From Apoderus coryli (lineage: Eukaryota; Arthropoda; Insecta; Coleoptera; Attelabidae): DNA of 64,000 bases. Shown here piece by piece: positions 11,610 to 22,620 of this stretch; the first letter of the stretch is position 1, and every line of letters begins with the position of its first letter. The DNA lies in assembly GCA_911728435.2 (NCBI GenBank), contig OU452198.1, positions 16,898,001-16,962,000 of the forward strand, written 5' to 3'. The notes under the pieces were generated by a model that searched no databases, had not been told where the DNA came from, and saw only the letters and a program-made list of their open reading frames with translations. The position numbers were made by a program, and so were the translations under genes.

Positions 11610-13822
11610 CCGGGTGTCCCACCGGGAAGGGATTCGATCGATTATGGAGAAACTACACTGTGGAACAATGTGAAAATCTGGTGTGGTACTTAGGTGGATG
11701 GGACCAATTTGGCTAAAATGTTTTCAAGAATCTAGCACTTCCGGTTATACCGGAAATGGGTGTTAACTTTCTTATTTCAAATACTACGACCCTATATAAA
11801 TTATATTTTTTTTTGGATTCTCCTTGTAATTTTAAACATATTTCATACATAATATGTTATACCTATCGCCAGCCGTTTTCGAAATATTTGAAATTTTATG
11901 TCAAAAATGACGTTTTCAGAATAAAGAATAATAACAATTTTTATTATATGGAAGCTTTAATAATTTAATTTGTTAGAATATCCTAGGAGATATAGACCTA
12001 CTTTAGCCGCCTACGTATATTTTTTTAAGTAAATATTAATACAGGGTATTTGAACAAAAGAAAAAAAAACAAATTGAAAAAAGTGTCATAATTCAAAATT
12101 TTTAAATGGCAACCCCCCATTTTATATGTTTTTTTTATTTTTTTGCATCAAAAATAAGGGCAAGTTTATGAAAGGATGTCTATTCCAAAAACTTATAGTT
12201 TTCAAAATATTGGCAATTTTACATTTTTCTATTATAATAGTGATATGAATTTGAAATTTAATTGAATTTAGTTGGCTTTAGATAGCAAATAAATATGGCA
12301 CTTGACAAAAATAATCAACAATTATGACAAATTGTAGCCATTAATTAGTAGTAATAATCATGGCGGGCGTATAAATTATACGAACGAATACCATCTAAAT
12401 TTGTTTATTATTTATGGATAATGTGACAGAGTGATGTCACAAACGTGTGATACATTTTCTGCCAGGTACCCAGAAAAACACAAGCCGTCACAGATAATTT
12501 CAAAAATTTCGGGTCCATAAAGACAAAAATTAAACGAAGGAAACCTATTTGTGACGATGAAGCTGTACTAGGGTACTTCACGGCATATCCTACGAGATCT
12601 CTGAGAAAATTTGCAGTGGAGTCTGGATTTTCTAAAAGCGATCGATTATTATATCTGGGGGACGATCAAAAATGAAGTGTACAGCAGACATTTGACCACT
12701 AAAGAGGACTGTATGCAAAGAGTTCGGAATGCATTTGCCAATTTGACTCAACCATCCATTCGGCGGGCAACACATGAACAATTAATTTTGAGATGTGAAA
12801 AGTGTTTAGAAGTTCAAGGTCAAAATTTTGAACATTTGTTAAAGTCATTTTTTTTATGAGTTGACCTTAGATAAGTTTGTATCATACGTTCACGTTATTA
12901 GTTAATCAAATTCTTCACAGATTCGAAACTGTCGAAATTATGTATTATTAGTTTAACAACATTTGGTGATGGTTTATCTTTTTCTGGGTATTTGGTAGCA
13001 AATGTTATCACACGTTTTTGTTATCACTCTGTCACATTATCCATAAATAATAAACAAATTTAGATAGTATTCGTTAGTATAATTTATACGCCCGCCATGA
13101 TTATTACTACTAATTAATGTCTACAATTTGTCATAGTTGTTGACTATTTTTGTCAAATGTCATATTTATTTGCTATCTAAAGCCATCATGGCCAACTAAA
13201 ATCAATTAAATTTCAAATTCATATCACTATTGTAATAGAAAAATGTAAAATTGCCAATATTTTGAAAACTATCAGTTTTTGGGATAGACATCCTTTCATA
13301 AATTTGCCCTTATTTTTGATGCAAAAAAAATTTAAAATTTTGATTTATGACACTTTTGTCAATTTGATTTTTTACCCTTTTTTCAAATACCCTGTATTAA
13401 TATTTGCAAAAAAAATATATGTAGGCGGCTAAAGTAGGTCTATATCGTCTAGGATATTCTAACAAATTAAATTATTAAAGCATCCATATAATAAACAATT
13501 GTTATTATTCTCGATTCTGAAAACGTCATTTTTGACATAAAATTTCAAATATTTCGAAAACGGCTGGCGATCGGTATAACATATTATGCATAAAATATGT
13601 TTAGAATTACAAAGAGAATCCAAAAAAACTATAATTTACATAGTCTCGCACTTGAAATAAGAAAGTTGACACCCATTTCCGGTATAACCGGAAGCGCTAG
13701 ATTCTTGAAAACATTTTAGCGGAATTGGTTTCGTCGACCTAAGTATTACACCAGATTTTCAGATTCTTCCACAGTGTGGTTTCTCCATAATCGATCGAAT
13801 CCCTTTCCGGTGGGACACCCGG
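11610..13822. mobile_element. long-TIR mariner-derived foldback element
   Basis: The ends CCGGGTGTCCCACCGG and inverse are each bordered by TA (11608-11609, 13823-13824). The arms are very long: about 11610-12450 pairs with about 12995-13822, with small differences. Each arm carries the subterminal ETS-like palindrome (11737-11757 and 13675-13695). The short centre contains a deleted transposase. The transcript would fold into a roughly 800-bp hairpin. Confidence 0.85.
12455..12859 (+). pseudogene. internally deleted mariner-like transposase
   Basis: An N-terminal segment reads ARYPEKHKPSQIISKI and then CDDEAVLGYFTAYPTRSLRK, characteristic of the DNA-binding half. Near 12640 it jumps to IDYYIWGTIKNEVYSRHL and a C-terminus ending in QNFEHLL. 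The entire segment with the first two catalytic acids is gone. From 12611 to 12859 the reading frame is open for 82 codons, but it cannot encode an active enzyme. Confidence 0.8.
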
Positions 13823-13824
13823 TA

Positions 13825-14939
13825 TTTACAAGTGCATATAGGAATAAAAATATCACTAAAATCCGACATAGCCTTTTGATGGTATAAGCGAAGATTAATG
13901 TACACATTAATCTTTGGTATAAGTATTATAAAAAATGATTTTTTAACGAACGTTAATTCTTGGAAATAAAATGTTTGAAATCATTCTATCTATTTTTTAG
14001 TAGATACTGAAGCAGAAAACAAACCAGGCACAATTAAAATAAGTAATTGCAAATGAGTACATACCATCTTTGTTAACGAAAAATTTAAATTCTGATGTAA
14101 ATACCTAATATTAATGCTGTTTGATCAGTTCCCAAATTTAAATAGATGCAAATATTTGAGTAACGAATGTTACAACAAACCATACTAAATATTTCTAAAA
14201 TTGCATTTCCAGTCTGTACCTAACCACATTGAAACAAGATAGACAGCAAAATTTGCATTATTATTAGCAAACATGTATTGGTAATGGGCTAATTGTTAAT
14301 GTGTTTATACATTTTTAATTATAATATTGATTTAAAGAAAATATGAAGGTTCATTGTAGGCTTTTATAATAGTAGAATTTCGTTATCTTAATCTACAGAA
14401 AGTACAATACCTCTTTGATCTAGATGATTTTGCATGTTATTAAGCAAATAAATTGTTAAGAGTATATTTGTTTTAGTCCTATGGAATCAATTGTTGAAGG
14501 GTTCTTTACACGCTCATCAAATTTGTTTCACAACTATTAAAAAATATGCATAGTTAGCCCCATCTTTTAATCCTCTTCATTTGGGGATTGATCAAACAGC
14601 CGTAATAAAGAAAATATTTCTGTAATAAAAGTATTCCCCAAACTTGATGAAAACAATATATTAAAAAAATATGTGTGTGTAATCAAGGGGTAGGTAGGCA
14701 GTTAATAGATGAATTATTAGGCATTCATATAAGGGAGGGGAATGAGAGGTATTAATAAAACTAGTAAGAAGGCATGTTGAGTCAATATTCAATAAAATTC
14801 CGACTATATCCCGTAGATCCCTTAGATATCCATAAGGAAATTGATATTCAATGCATTTACGGATATCCATTAAATGTTTCTTTGGATACAGGGTCCTATG
14901 AGAGGTGTAGGTATAGTTAAGTCGCTCACTGTATAAAGT
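13825..14939. other. non-coding stretch
   Basis: AT-rich sequence with a small hairpin near 13888-13918 (AAGATTAATGT and its inverse). That hairpin resembles the AAGATTAATC tip of the hAT-like element at 37.2 kb. I see no gene; the 95-codon minus-strand frame at 14661-14948 has no recognisable features. Confidence 0.4.
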
Positions 14940-15092
14940 CAAATTCAAATCCGCTGCATAGTAAACATTTTCGGGGTTTTGTTGTTGTGGTAGTGTATTA
15001 GTGAAATTATTAGTCTGGATATATAATAACGTTTGCTTCGGGCTCCACCGAGAATCTTATTATTCGGCGCTTCAAGCTTCAAGTAAGAAATT

Positions 15093-15191
15093 ATGGTGTA
15101 TTTCGGTCCCGGAATGCAATATTATCCCGAGGCAGAGCAGGAGTTGCATTATGGTGTTGACAGAAATAAAGATGTTGCAAGCAAAAAAGTT
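15093..15191 (+). CDS. candidate coding exon of an unknown gene
   Basis: An ATG at 15093 opens a 33-codon frame beginning MVYFGPGMQYYPEAEQELHY and ending at a consensus splice donor, GTT followed by GTAAGT. The stretch 14950-15190 is visibly richer in GC than its surroundings, which is why I single it out. I do not recognise the peptide, see no downstream partner exon, and have no promoter evidence beyond its position. It could equally be chance or part of an unrecognised element. Confidence 0.25.
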
Positions 15192-16780
15192 GTAAGTATT
15201 TGATTTTAAATTGAAATATTGTCAACTACCTAATTTTAAAAATGAAAACTGAACAACTTATAAGTATTTAATAATTTTTAATATCAAACAATCGTAACAA
15301 ATAATTATCAAACGTATCGTACAACAGCTAGATGTATTCGCCTTTGCTTGTATTGCTAATCATGCCCACATCACAAACGATCTTCTGAATCAGCGATAAG
15401 CCGGGGGATATGATTCACAGTGAATACAATAAGAATCAAATGCATATCTTATAAATGCATACTTTACACTATGTATTGTATTTTATGTGGGAAAAATTGT
15501 CTGTATAACTTTTCTAGAGGTCATTCATTAATATTTCTTTCTCAAAATATTCATCTAGCCATTTTGCATTTAACTTTCTGTTCAAGATAGGGTCGTGTTA
15601 ATAATCATGTTACCTATTTTAATAATATCAGGATTGTTGGTTAACATTTAGAAATAACTATCTGTTACGTTTGTTGGTTACATTTCCGCAAGGCTGTACA
15701 GTATATATTTTGTGGTGACAATCATCAGTAGCAAGTGCTATTTCCAGAGATGATATTTAACATATTACCTCAGGTTACCATTAGTTGGCCCTATCCTGGC
15801 AGAGTATGCCACCGACGATACAGTATCGGCGAAGACCAGCTTCCTTTATCGTAGCCGACCAAAATGAATAATACATAGAAAATTCAAAGATTTAATTGTC
15901 TTGAAATGACAGAGTCACGCCTTACTTACTGTTACATTAATTCAATACTTGCAAATGAATAATTTCATGCACAGCACATGAGTTTCAAGAGTACAAGTAG
16001 TTAACCGTTTTTGGACGAAATCCAGCGTGTTTTGAAGCAAAGGTATGCTTTGTTGGAGTTCTTATAGGAAATCATATATACAGAATATAATGGGAAACGT
16101 GGATTATAATTATTGTGGTTAATGAAATCCATGTAGAAAATGGGAAATCTGGAATATTCCTAACCAATTGAATTTTGAGAATGAAAATCCATATTCACTT
16201 TAAAATTAAATTTAAAAGGTTAGAATCACCAACATATAATGCATTAAATTCTTTTCTTTTTCTACACTGCATTTTTTGAGTATTATAATGTAGAAGGTAA
16301 TAGTATTCTCAAGTCAAAATCAGTCGATGTTAAAGGACCAAAACTACTTTTGTTGGCTTAAAATATTTTGCAGTTGAAGAGCCATGATCGTTTAAGGGCA
16401 GAAGAAAACTCGGTCGATCAAAAAACTTTGATATATTATCTAGTATCAACTTCTATAATATATTTCCACTGTTATCATTGATACGAAAGAATATTTGTTG
16501 TAGAAATACGTAGGTATATATGATAAAAATACTTTTGCCAAAACGTAATGGCATCATTATTAAAAAAGGAATTTGTGTCCGTACCTAAATATAATACAAT
16601 AGAAATAATTTGGTGGCTTAGCGGACAAACTACTGACTTTACCTAAACAGAGAAGTCTGTTTAAATTAACAGAGCCCCAGACCAATCTACTAGTACAATG
16701 GGTTCGTTAAAAGGTAAAAACGCGTTGACTAGTATCCAAATTTTCCGTTTTTTTTTTTGTAGAAACCTCGGCGTAACTTA
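15192..16780. other. non-coding stretch
   Basis: I see no gene and no clear repeat boundary here. A short GC-richer patch at 15780-15860 has no open frame that I can interpret. Confidence 0.35.
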
Positions 16781-16789
16781 TTTTTTCCA

Positions 16790-17475
16790 TTGCGCGTACA
16801 GTTTTACAATAATCTGAAAATGTTTCTATCTATGACGAACTACCGTACCCAAAAATATTGAAAATAAATAGAAATATTTGTGAGTTACCCCGTAGATCAC
16901 CTCTAGGAGCTTATAGTTTAACTTTCAAAGAAATCTTGAATTGAAATCTAAAGAAATCAAAAAATTATTCAAAATATTACTTTTTTCTCCTTAACAAAAT
17001 AAAGAAATACGTTTTTGACTCACCTCGTATATAACTTTAAAGTTTATGCTAAAAATTGACTACCGTATCTTTCTATTTTGAAATTCGTTGGTTTAACCAG
17101 ATGTTAAAATAACGTTAACGTTAATAGTGGTGGACCTTATTTTTTAGAACTACCATATCCCTCTATTTTGAGACTCGTTGGTTTGTCATAATTTGGAAAT
17201 ATTTTTTTCTAACGTTGGTGTTACTTATTTTACTAATAATTTGTTGGCAGTTACCTTTTGTGTGCGGTAGCTGTCACAGTTTAAATAAATATTTTTTTCT
17301 AACGTTGGTGTCACTTATTTTACAAATAATTTGCTTGACAGTTACCTTTTGTGTGAGGTAGCTGTCACAGTTTATATGACATTTGGAATAGTGATATTTA
17401 TAAAAGGAACGTAGTATGTGTGGAGTGAGTCATATTTTTAAAGATTAATACTTTGTCAATAGAATTTACAAATGG
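16790..17475 (+). repeat. piece 1 of a split copy of the Helitron-like repeat
   Basis: This matches 31830-32490 closely, including AATCTGAAAATGTTTCTATC, the block around CCCCGTAGATCA, the AACGTTAACGTTAATAGTGG segment and GAGGTAGCTGTCACAG. It stops after ATGGGTA, where foreign sequence begins. One internal stretch (17212-17350) is tandemly duplicated relative to the other copy. The repeat resumes at 19915. Confidence 0.75.
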
Positions 17476-17731
17476 GTACTGTGCTAGCGTATCAACAACA
17501 ATTAATTAAAACAACAAACTTCACGTTTACACTTTATTTAATAATTATGCACAAAAGAATATATAATACTGTAACAACTCTACTTATAGTCTATTTCCTA
17601 CCGAGGTAAATAATCAACTAACTATTTTTGAATATAAATATAAATATCTAAGTATAGTAAGTATTATTACTCATCTACATCTAGGTAAATCTTATACTAT
17701 AAAGAAACATATAAAATACTATGTAGGTATA

Positions 17732-19818
17732 CAGGGTGGTCCAACGAAAAGTTTGCACCTAGCTTTTCTCTTTTTTTTGTAGTCGAATGCGAAAATGCTC
17801 GGACACGTCGATTTTGCTTTTGAGGGGGACACATTTTAAACATATTTTTCGATCTGCGCCTTTAACCCCCTAGCGGGGGTGAGTAACAACCCTAAAATTT
17901 TAAATGGAAAGAGGGGTCTAATGACATATCATTTGAAAGGACACAAAATTGTCTTTCTAATGATACCCTATTTGTCGAATTTTACTAAAACAGTTAATAC
18001 GAAAACGACTTTAAAGACATTAAGCCGATAATTTTGGTATTAATGAGAAATACAAATAAGTTTTAATTATTACGACTGAAAACAACTACAATCATTTCTA
18101 AATTATTTACTTTGAAGAAAAACGGGATTTCAAAAACACGATCTTATTTATCAGAACTAAATTCCTCACTAATCGTTTGCGTTTTTTGTTGAAATAAAAA
18201 CTGCAGATACGTGTAGGAAAAGAATTTACACCGTTTATTTTAGTCTTTTCATTGATTCAGTTTGGTTGCTTCTCAAGTTATTTTACTTTTACCGTACAAA
18301 ATGATTTATTCCATTCTAGAACGAGTTGAAATTGTTAAACTTTATTTTCAAAATAATAGTAGTGCTAGACTTACGGCTCGCTTATTTAATGAGAGACATC
18401 CCGATAAAAATGTGAATGATGTGTACGTTGGCAAGTTAGTTAAAAAGTTTGTAGATACCGGATCTGTCTGTAATGTAAAACACCAGCCGCAGAAACCGAT
18501 CAGAAATGAAGCTGTGGAAGTCGCTGTTTTAGGGCATGTTGAAATGGATCATAGTCAAAGTACCCGTCAACTAGCTGAAGCCTCAGGTGTCTCCCGTTCG
18601 TCCATAATACGAATTTTAAAAGCGTACAAATTTCATCCGTACAAAATCAAATTAGTACAGGAACTAAATGAGGATGATCCTGATAGAAGGCTGCAATTTT
18701 GTGAAGCAATGAGCCAGCGTTTAATTGAAGATCCGCAATTATTATTTAACATTTGTTTTTCCGACGAATGCACATTTTATTTGAATGGAGCTGTAAATAG
18801 GCACAATTGCCGTTACTGGGATGACAGTAACCCACATTTATTCCGTGAGGTTCATACCCAGTATCCTCAAAAAATAAACGTCTGGTGTGGCATATTAGGA
18901 AATCATATTATAGGACCACTTTTTATTCCTGGAAATTTAACTGGTGAAGTGTACCTAAACATGCTTGAAGACACAATTGATCCTTTAATAACACAAATAA
19001 TAGAAGATGACCAAAATCATACTGCTGATCGGCTTTATTTCCAGCAAGATGGAGCACCTCCGCACTATGTGGCTCCTGTAAGACAGTTCTTAGATGACCG
19101 GTTCCCTGGACGGTGGATTGGAAGGAGGGGCCCAATTGAATGGCCTGCCAGGTCACCGGATTTATCGCCTTTAGACTTTTTTCTTTGGGGGCACTTAAAA
19201 AATAAATGTTTTGCCACGAAGCCCGAGTCCATAGAAGATCTTCGCCAACGCATTACAGAAGAGTGCAGAAACATAACACCTGATATGCTACAAAATGTTA
19301 GAAATAGATTTGAACAAAATCTGTATTATTGTATGGAATCAAATGGGTCACATTTTCAACATTTGTTAATGTAACGTTTTAATAAATCAATTTAACAGCT
19401 TGTTTACTTTTTTTACAAAGCAATGTTAAAACTAACAAACATTGGAATGTACTAACGATTGCAGGTGTTTTCACTCGCAATAATTAAAAGTTATTTGTAT
19501 TTCTCATTAATACCAAAATTATCGGCTTAATGTCTTTAAAGTCGTTTTCGTATTAACTGTTTTAGTAAAATTCGACAAATAGGGTATCATTAGAAAGACA
19601 ATTTTGTGTCCTTTCAAATGATATGTCATTAGACCCCTCTTTCCATTTAAAATTTTAGGGTTGTTACTCACCCCCGCTAGGGGGTTAAAGGCGCAGATCG
19701 AAAAATATGTTTAAAATGTGTCCCCCTCAAAAGCAAAATCGACGTGTCCGAGCATTTTCGCATTCGACTACAAAAAAAAGAGAAAAGCTAGGTGCAAACT
19801 TTTCGTTGGACCACCCTG
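17732..19818 (+). mobile_element. complete mariner-like transposon with ~365-bp terminal inverted repeats
   Basis: The element starts CAGGGTGGTCCAACGAAAAG and ends with the inverse, bordered by TA on both sides, the standard mariner target duplication. The terminal inverted repeats extend to about 18098 and back from about 19452 and look almost identical by eye, differing only near their inner edges. The interior encodes one uninterrupted transposase. This is the only mariner in the window with all parts in place. It sits inside a larger insertion (17476-19914) that itself interrupts a Helitron-like repeat. Confidence 0.92.
18301..19374 (+). CDS. Tc1/mariner-superfamily transposase, intact
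   Basis: A 357-codon frame from ATG 18301 (the in-frame TTG upstream at 18262 is an unlikely start) to TAA. The enzyme would cut and join transposon ends. Residues 1-125 look like paired helix-turn-helix DNA-binding domains (RLTARLFNERHP, then STRQLAEASGVSRSSIIRIL). The catalytic core shows FSDECTFYLNG, then YFQQDGAPPHY, then SPDLSPLDFFLWG, giving three acidic residues, with 36 residues between the second and third by my count rather than the 34 of classic mariners. The C-terminus ends GSHFQHLLM, as in relatives elsewhere in the window. There are no stops or frameshifts, so it may be functional. Confidence 0.93.
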   Translation: MIYSILERVEIVKLYFQNNSSARLTARLFNERHPDKNVNDVYVGKLVKKFVDTGSVCNVKHQPQKPIRNEAVEVAVLGHVEMDHSQSTRQLAEASGVSRSSIIRILKAYKFHPYKIKLVQELNEDDPDRRLQFCEAMSQRLIEDPQLLFNICFSDECTFYLNGAVNRHNCRYWDDSNPHLFREVHTQYPQKINVWCGILGNHIIGPLFIPGNLTGEVYLNMLEDTIDPLITQIIEDDQNHTADRLYFQQDGAPPHYVAPVRQFLDDRFPGRWIGRRGPIEWPARSPDLSPLDFFLWGHLKNKCFATKPESIEDLRQRITEECRNITPDMLQNVRNRFEQNLYYCMESNGSHFQHLLM

Positions 19819-19914
19819 TATGTAATATATAAATTTTCAAATATCTAACAATAACTAAATTTAATACTGGAAAATGATAACAGAAATTTAATTTTATTAA
19901 TTGGAATGTTGCCA

Positions 19915-20057
19915 CAGGTACGTTATTCTTCATACGATTGTGACTAAAAATATACGAAATTGCTTGTCCCATATGTTTTGCTAAGAATATAATCATGAAA
20001 ATGGGTTTAAAAAAAATCGACAAATTCCATTATAGTTGCACCTCAAGTTTCACATCA
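19915..20057 (+). repeat. piece 2 of the split Helitron-like repeat
   Basis: The segment from CGTTATTC through ATACGAAATTGCTTGTCCCA and ATGAAAATGGGTTTAAAAAA matches 32495-32635. It ends at AATTTGGT, where a second insertion begins. Confidence 0.75.
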
Positions 20058-21308
20058 TAATTTGGTCACAGCATTAATAAGTACAGCATTCCGACTCCAC
20101 GTTGGCATTTTGGGTTACAAGTAAGGTGCTGACTAAGAATAATTATAGTTTTCGGTTGCTAACCACAGTACTGTAGTTTCATTTTTGTAAAAATATTTAA
20201 GTACATAATAATATCGCTGTCAATTTCAGAAATATTTGTGGTGTGTCATAGTGATTGAAAACAGCTGAGTGGTGGTATCAGTTAAATGTTGATATTATTG
20301 GGTGATTTTTAGTAATAATAATAATAAACACAACAATAATAAAGACTTTATTAGTAAAAAAGACATTTTTATAAAAGTTGAAGCAGTGCTTCCTAACTTA
20401 ACCTAAACGTAACTTATATTTTAGCTTAAACCTATCTGAAAATGATTTTACATCGCTCGCTGGCCAAATTATGTTTACAAATTAATTTGTTCTATTACGT
20501 GTCAGACAGCGGTCTTAAACGAAAACCCCCGTAAACTTTTTATATTTTTCCGGTAGAGCCTTGTAATATTTTGAAACCGTATAGGAAAATGACCGCTCAA
20601 AGATTGATGTTGAGTCTAGCGGTGGCGTAATGATAGTTTTATGAGGAATATACACATCATACACCGATCCCCGGAACTTCAATCTTTCATATAAGTATTC
20701 CGCCTATTTCCATCTGATGATTTTTATTAATCAAAATTAGTGAATGAAAATCCGACGTTGTTTCATTCTTAACCAGCCGATTTCCTTAATCTTATTGCTA
20801 GCCTCTTTCACCCCTACGAATTCCACATACAAGCCGTGTGCCTGAATTCTGCATCAACTGAATCCTGTTCTCAACAATTTTAGTCGAACAAGAGCCATAT
20901 ATATATTGTCAATAATATAACTCCTAGCTGATTGCGTTATCATGCTATCTCGCCACGAGACAACTTGTGTTTACGTTTTACTTTCATTTAGTTTAAAAAC
21001 ATTTTGCGGCACACACATATCCTCCCTGATTGTTCATTGAAATAACCAAAAGATACGTTAATAAAAATAAAATCATTTTAATTCTCACGAACACTATACC
21101 AAAAACACAGAATTAGATTACAAACACAATATTTATTTATCTCGTATACGCCGCCAATGAACTATATATTGAACACAGGAGTGAACGGTATCTATCTACG
21201 TCAATGCGATTATTGTGACGTTTTAACCCATAATGGCGGCATGCGCGACGATATGCGCAGGACGGCTCGCAAGCGGAAAGTCAGAATACTGTATTATTTA
21301 TTATACTG
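20058..21308. mobile_element. 1.25-kb insertion with CACAG/CTGTG ends and a 7-bp flanking repeat
   Basis: ATTTGGT occurs on both sides of this segment and only once at the corresponding place in the uninterrupted copy (near 32630). The inner ends, CACAGCATTAATAAGTACAG on the left and a related inverse on the right, form an imperfect terminal inverted repeat. The 7-bp duplication and short repeats suggest a DNA transposon of hAT or similar type, but I cannot assign the superfamily. It contains a reversed LINE fragment, which probably inserted later. Confidence 0.55.
20318..20920 (-). pseudogene. Jockey-like LINE, reverse-transcriptase C-terminus and 3' tail
   Basis: On the minus strand, pieces in shifting frames read YGSCSTKIVENRIQLMQNSG, then GWLRMKQRR, then EYLYERLKFRGSVYDVYIPH and SKYYKALPEKYKKFTGVFV followed by a stop near 20506. 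This order matches the last part of non-LTR reverse-transcriptase proteins. Frames are broken near 20780 and 20720. Downstream comes an AT-rich 3' end terminating in a (TTA)n tail at about 20318-20334, so it is a 5'-truncated dead copy. Confidence 0.75.
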
Positions 21309-21880
21309 TGATTTGGTTTTGGTAATATGTTTTTACTAACACGACAGACAAATTGCTTGTGTCAAATAGTTTATTATTATTTTCTTCGTTTACATTAATA
21401 GTCTAACAGTTTTCGGCATTATTTTCATGTTTAAGATCAATTTCTATCAACATGTATATTGTAGTGTTATAAAATGGTTTTTCCACATAGTTGTAGTAAA
21501 TTTAGAAGTTGTCATTGTGTATTTGAAGTAATATTACTGAAATAGAGTTAATAACCTAAAGTGAAAGTGGCATGCGAGCTGTCAGATGAATGGATATGAT
21601 CATATGTTTGTTAATAACCTAAGTCAAATGGATGGGAAATAGTAGATATCTCCCTCTTCGTCGCACATAAAATGAACTTTTGTAAATGTAATTAAATTAA
21701 TTAATAAAATAGTGTGGGCGCATTAAATCCCCTTGAAAAGTACCCGTTGGGATGCAAGAAAAAACAAATTTTCTATATAGACAGACCTGTGGCTGCACCT
21801 TCGGTGCAGCTTTAAGTTAAGTCACATAGATAGCGGTCATTTTTTTGCAGATTTTCGATCAGATTTTATAATCATACAAG
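21309..21880 (+). repeat. piece 3 of the split Helitron-like repeat
   Basis: It resumes at GATTTGGTTTTGGTAATATG and follows 32630-33180 through the ACGACAGACAAATTGCTT and TCCCTCT blocks. It includes an extra hairpin at 21792-21811 (GCTGCACC, loop TTC, GGTGCAGC) absent from the other copy. It then runs into the terminal hairpin of a further copy at about 21877. Confidence 0.7.
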
Positions 21881-22620
21881 AAATCACTGCGTGATTTCCT
21901 AGTCGTTTTGTGGTAGTTTTATCTATGACAAAAGTCATTGAGGGTTATATAAAAAATTTTTTTCAAAAATCTATATATCTCCCAAAAATATTGAAGATAA
22001 ATAGAAACATTTTTGAGTTACCCCGTAGATCACCTCTTATACGAGCTTATAGTTACACGCTAAAGAAATCATAAATTCAAATTTAAATCAAAAGATTATT
22101 CAACATATTACTTTTTTGACCTTAAAAAAATAAACAAATACATTTTTTACTCACCCCGTATATAAATTTAAAGTGTATGCTAAAAATTTCTAAACATTTA
22201 AAATTTATTCGATTGCAATCTAGAAAATTTGTTAAATGTCGGCTAATTAATGTTTTTTTTTGCATCACCCTGTACATGCTGCTCATTAATTAATGTTGCT
22301 ATAATTTGATAAATACTTAATTTAAATAATAAATCCACTTGTCAAATTCAATAACCCTATAAAATTTTATACTAACTACCTACTATAAATATATTAGATA
22401 GGTAGGTATTTTAAATCTGCTAGCGTAAAAATAGCTGCCTAAAATATGATTATAGGTGACGTTATTTTTTAGAACTACCATATCTCTCAATGCTTTAAGT
22501 TAAGTCACATAGATAGCGGTCATTTTTTTTCAGATTTTCGACGACAAAGACAGCACTTTCAGATTTTATTATCAGATTTCATAAGGATTAATAGTTATTG
22601 GAAAGTGTGGCAAAATGTAT
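21876..22620 (-). repeat. partial additional copy of the Helitron-like repeat
   Basis: It begins with ACAAGAAATCAC, TGC, GTGATTTC, the same terminal hairpin seen at 31502. It repeats the CCCCGTAGATCACCTC region in shortened form and ends near 22600 at the ATAAGGATTAAT edge shared with 33180-33198. An isolated mariner tip (CACCCTGTA) sits at 22265. Confidence 0.6.

Noticed and set aside
18923..19274. two minus-strand frames of 69-77 codons
   Set aside because: Antisense of the intact transposase.
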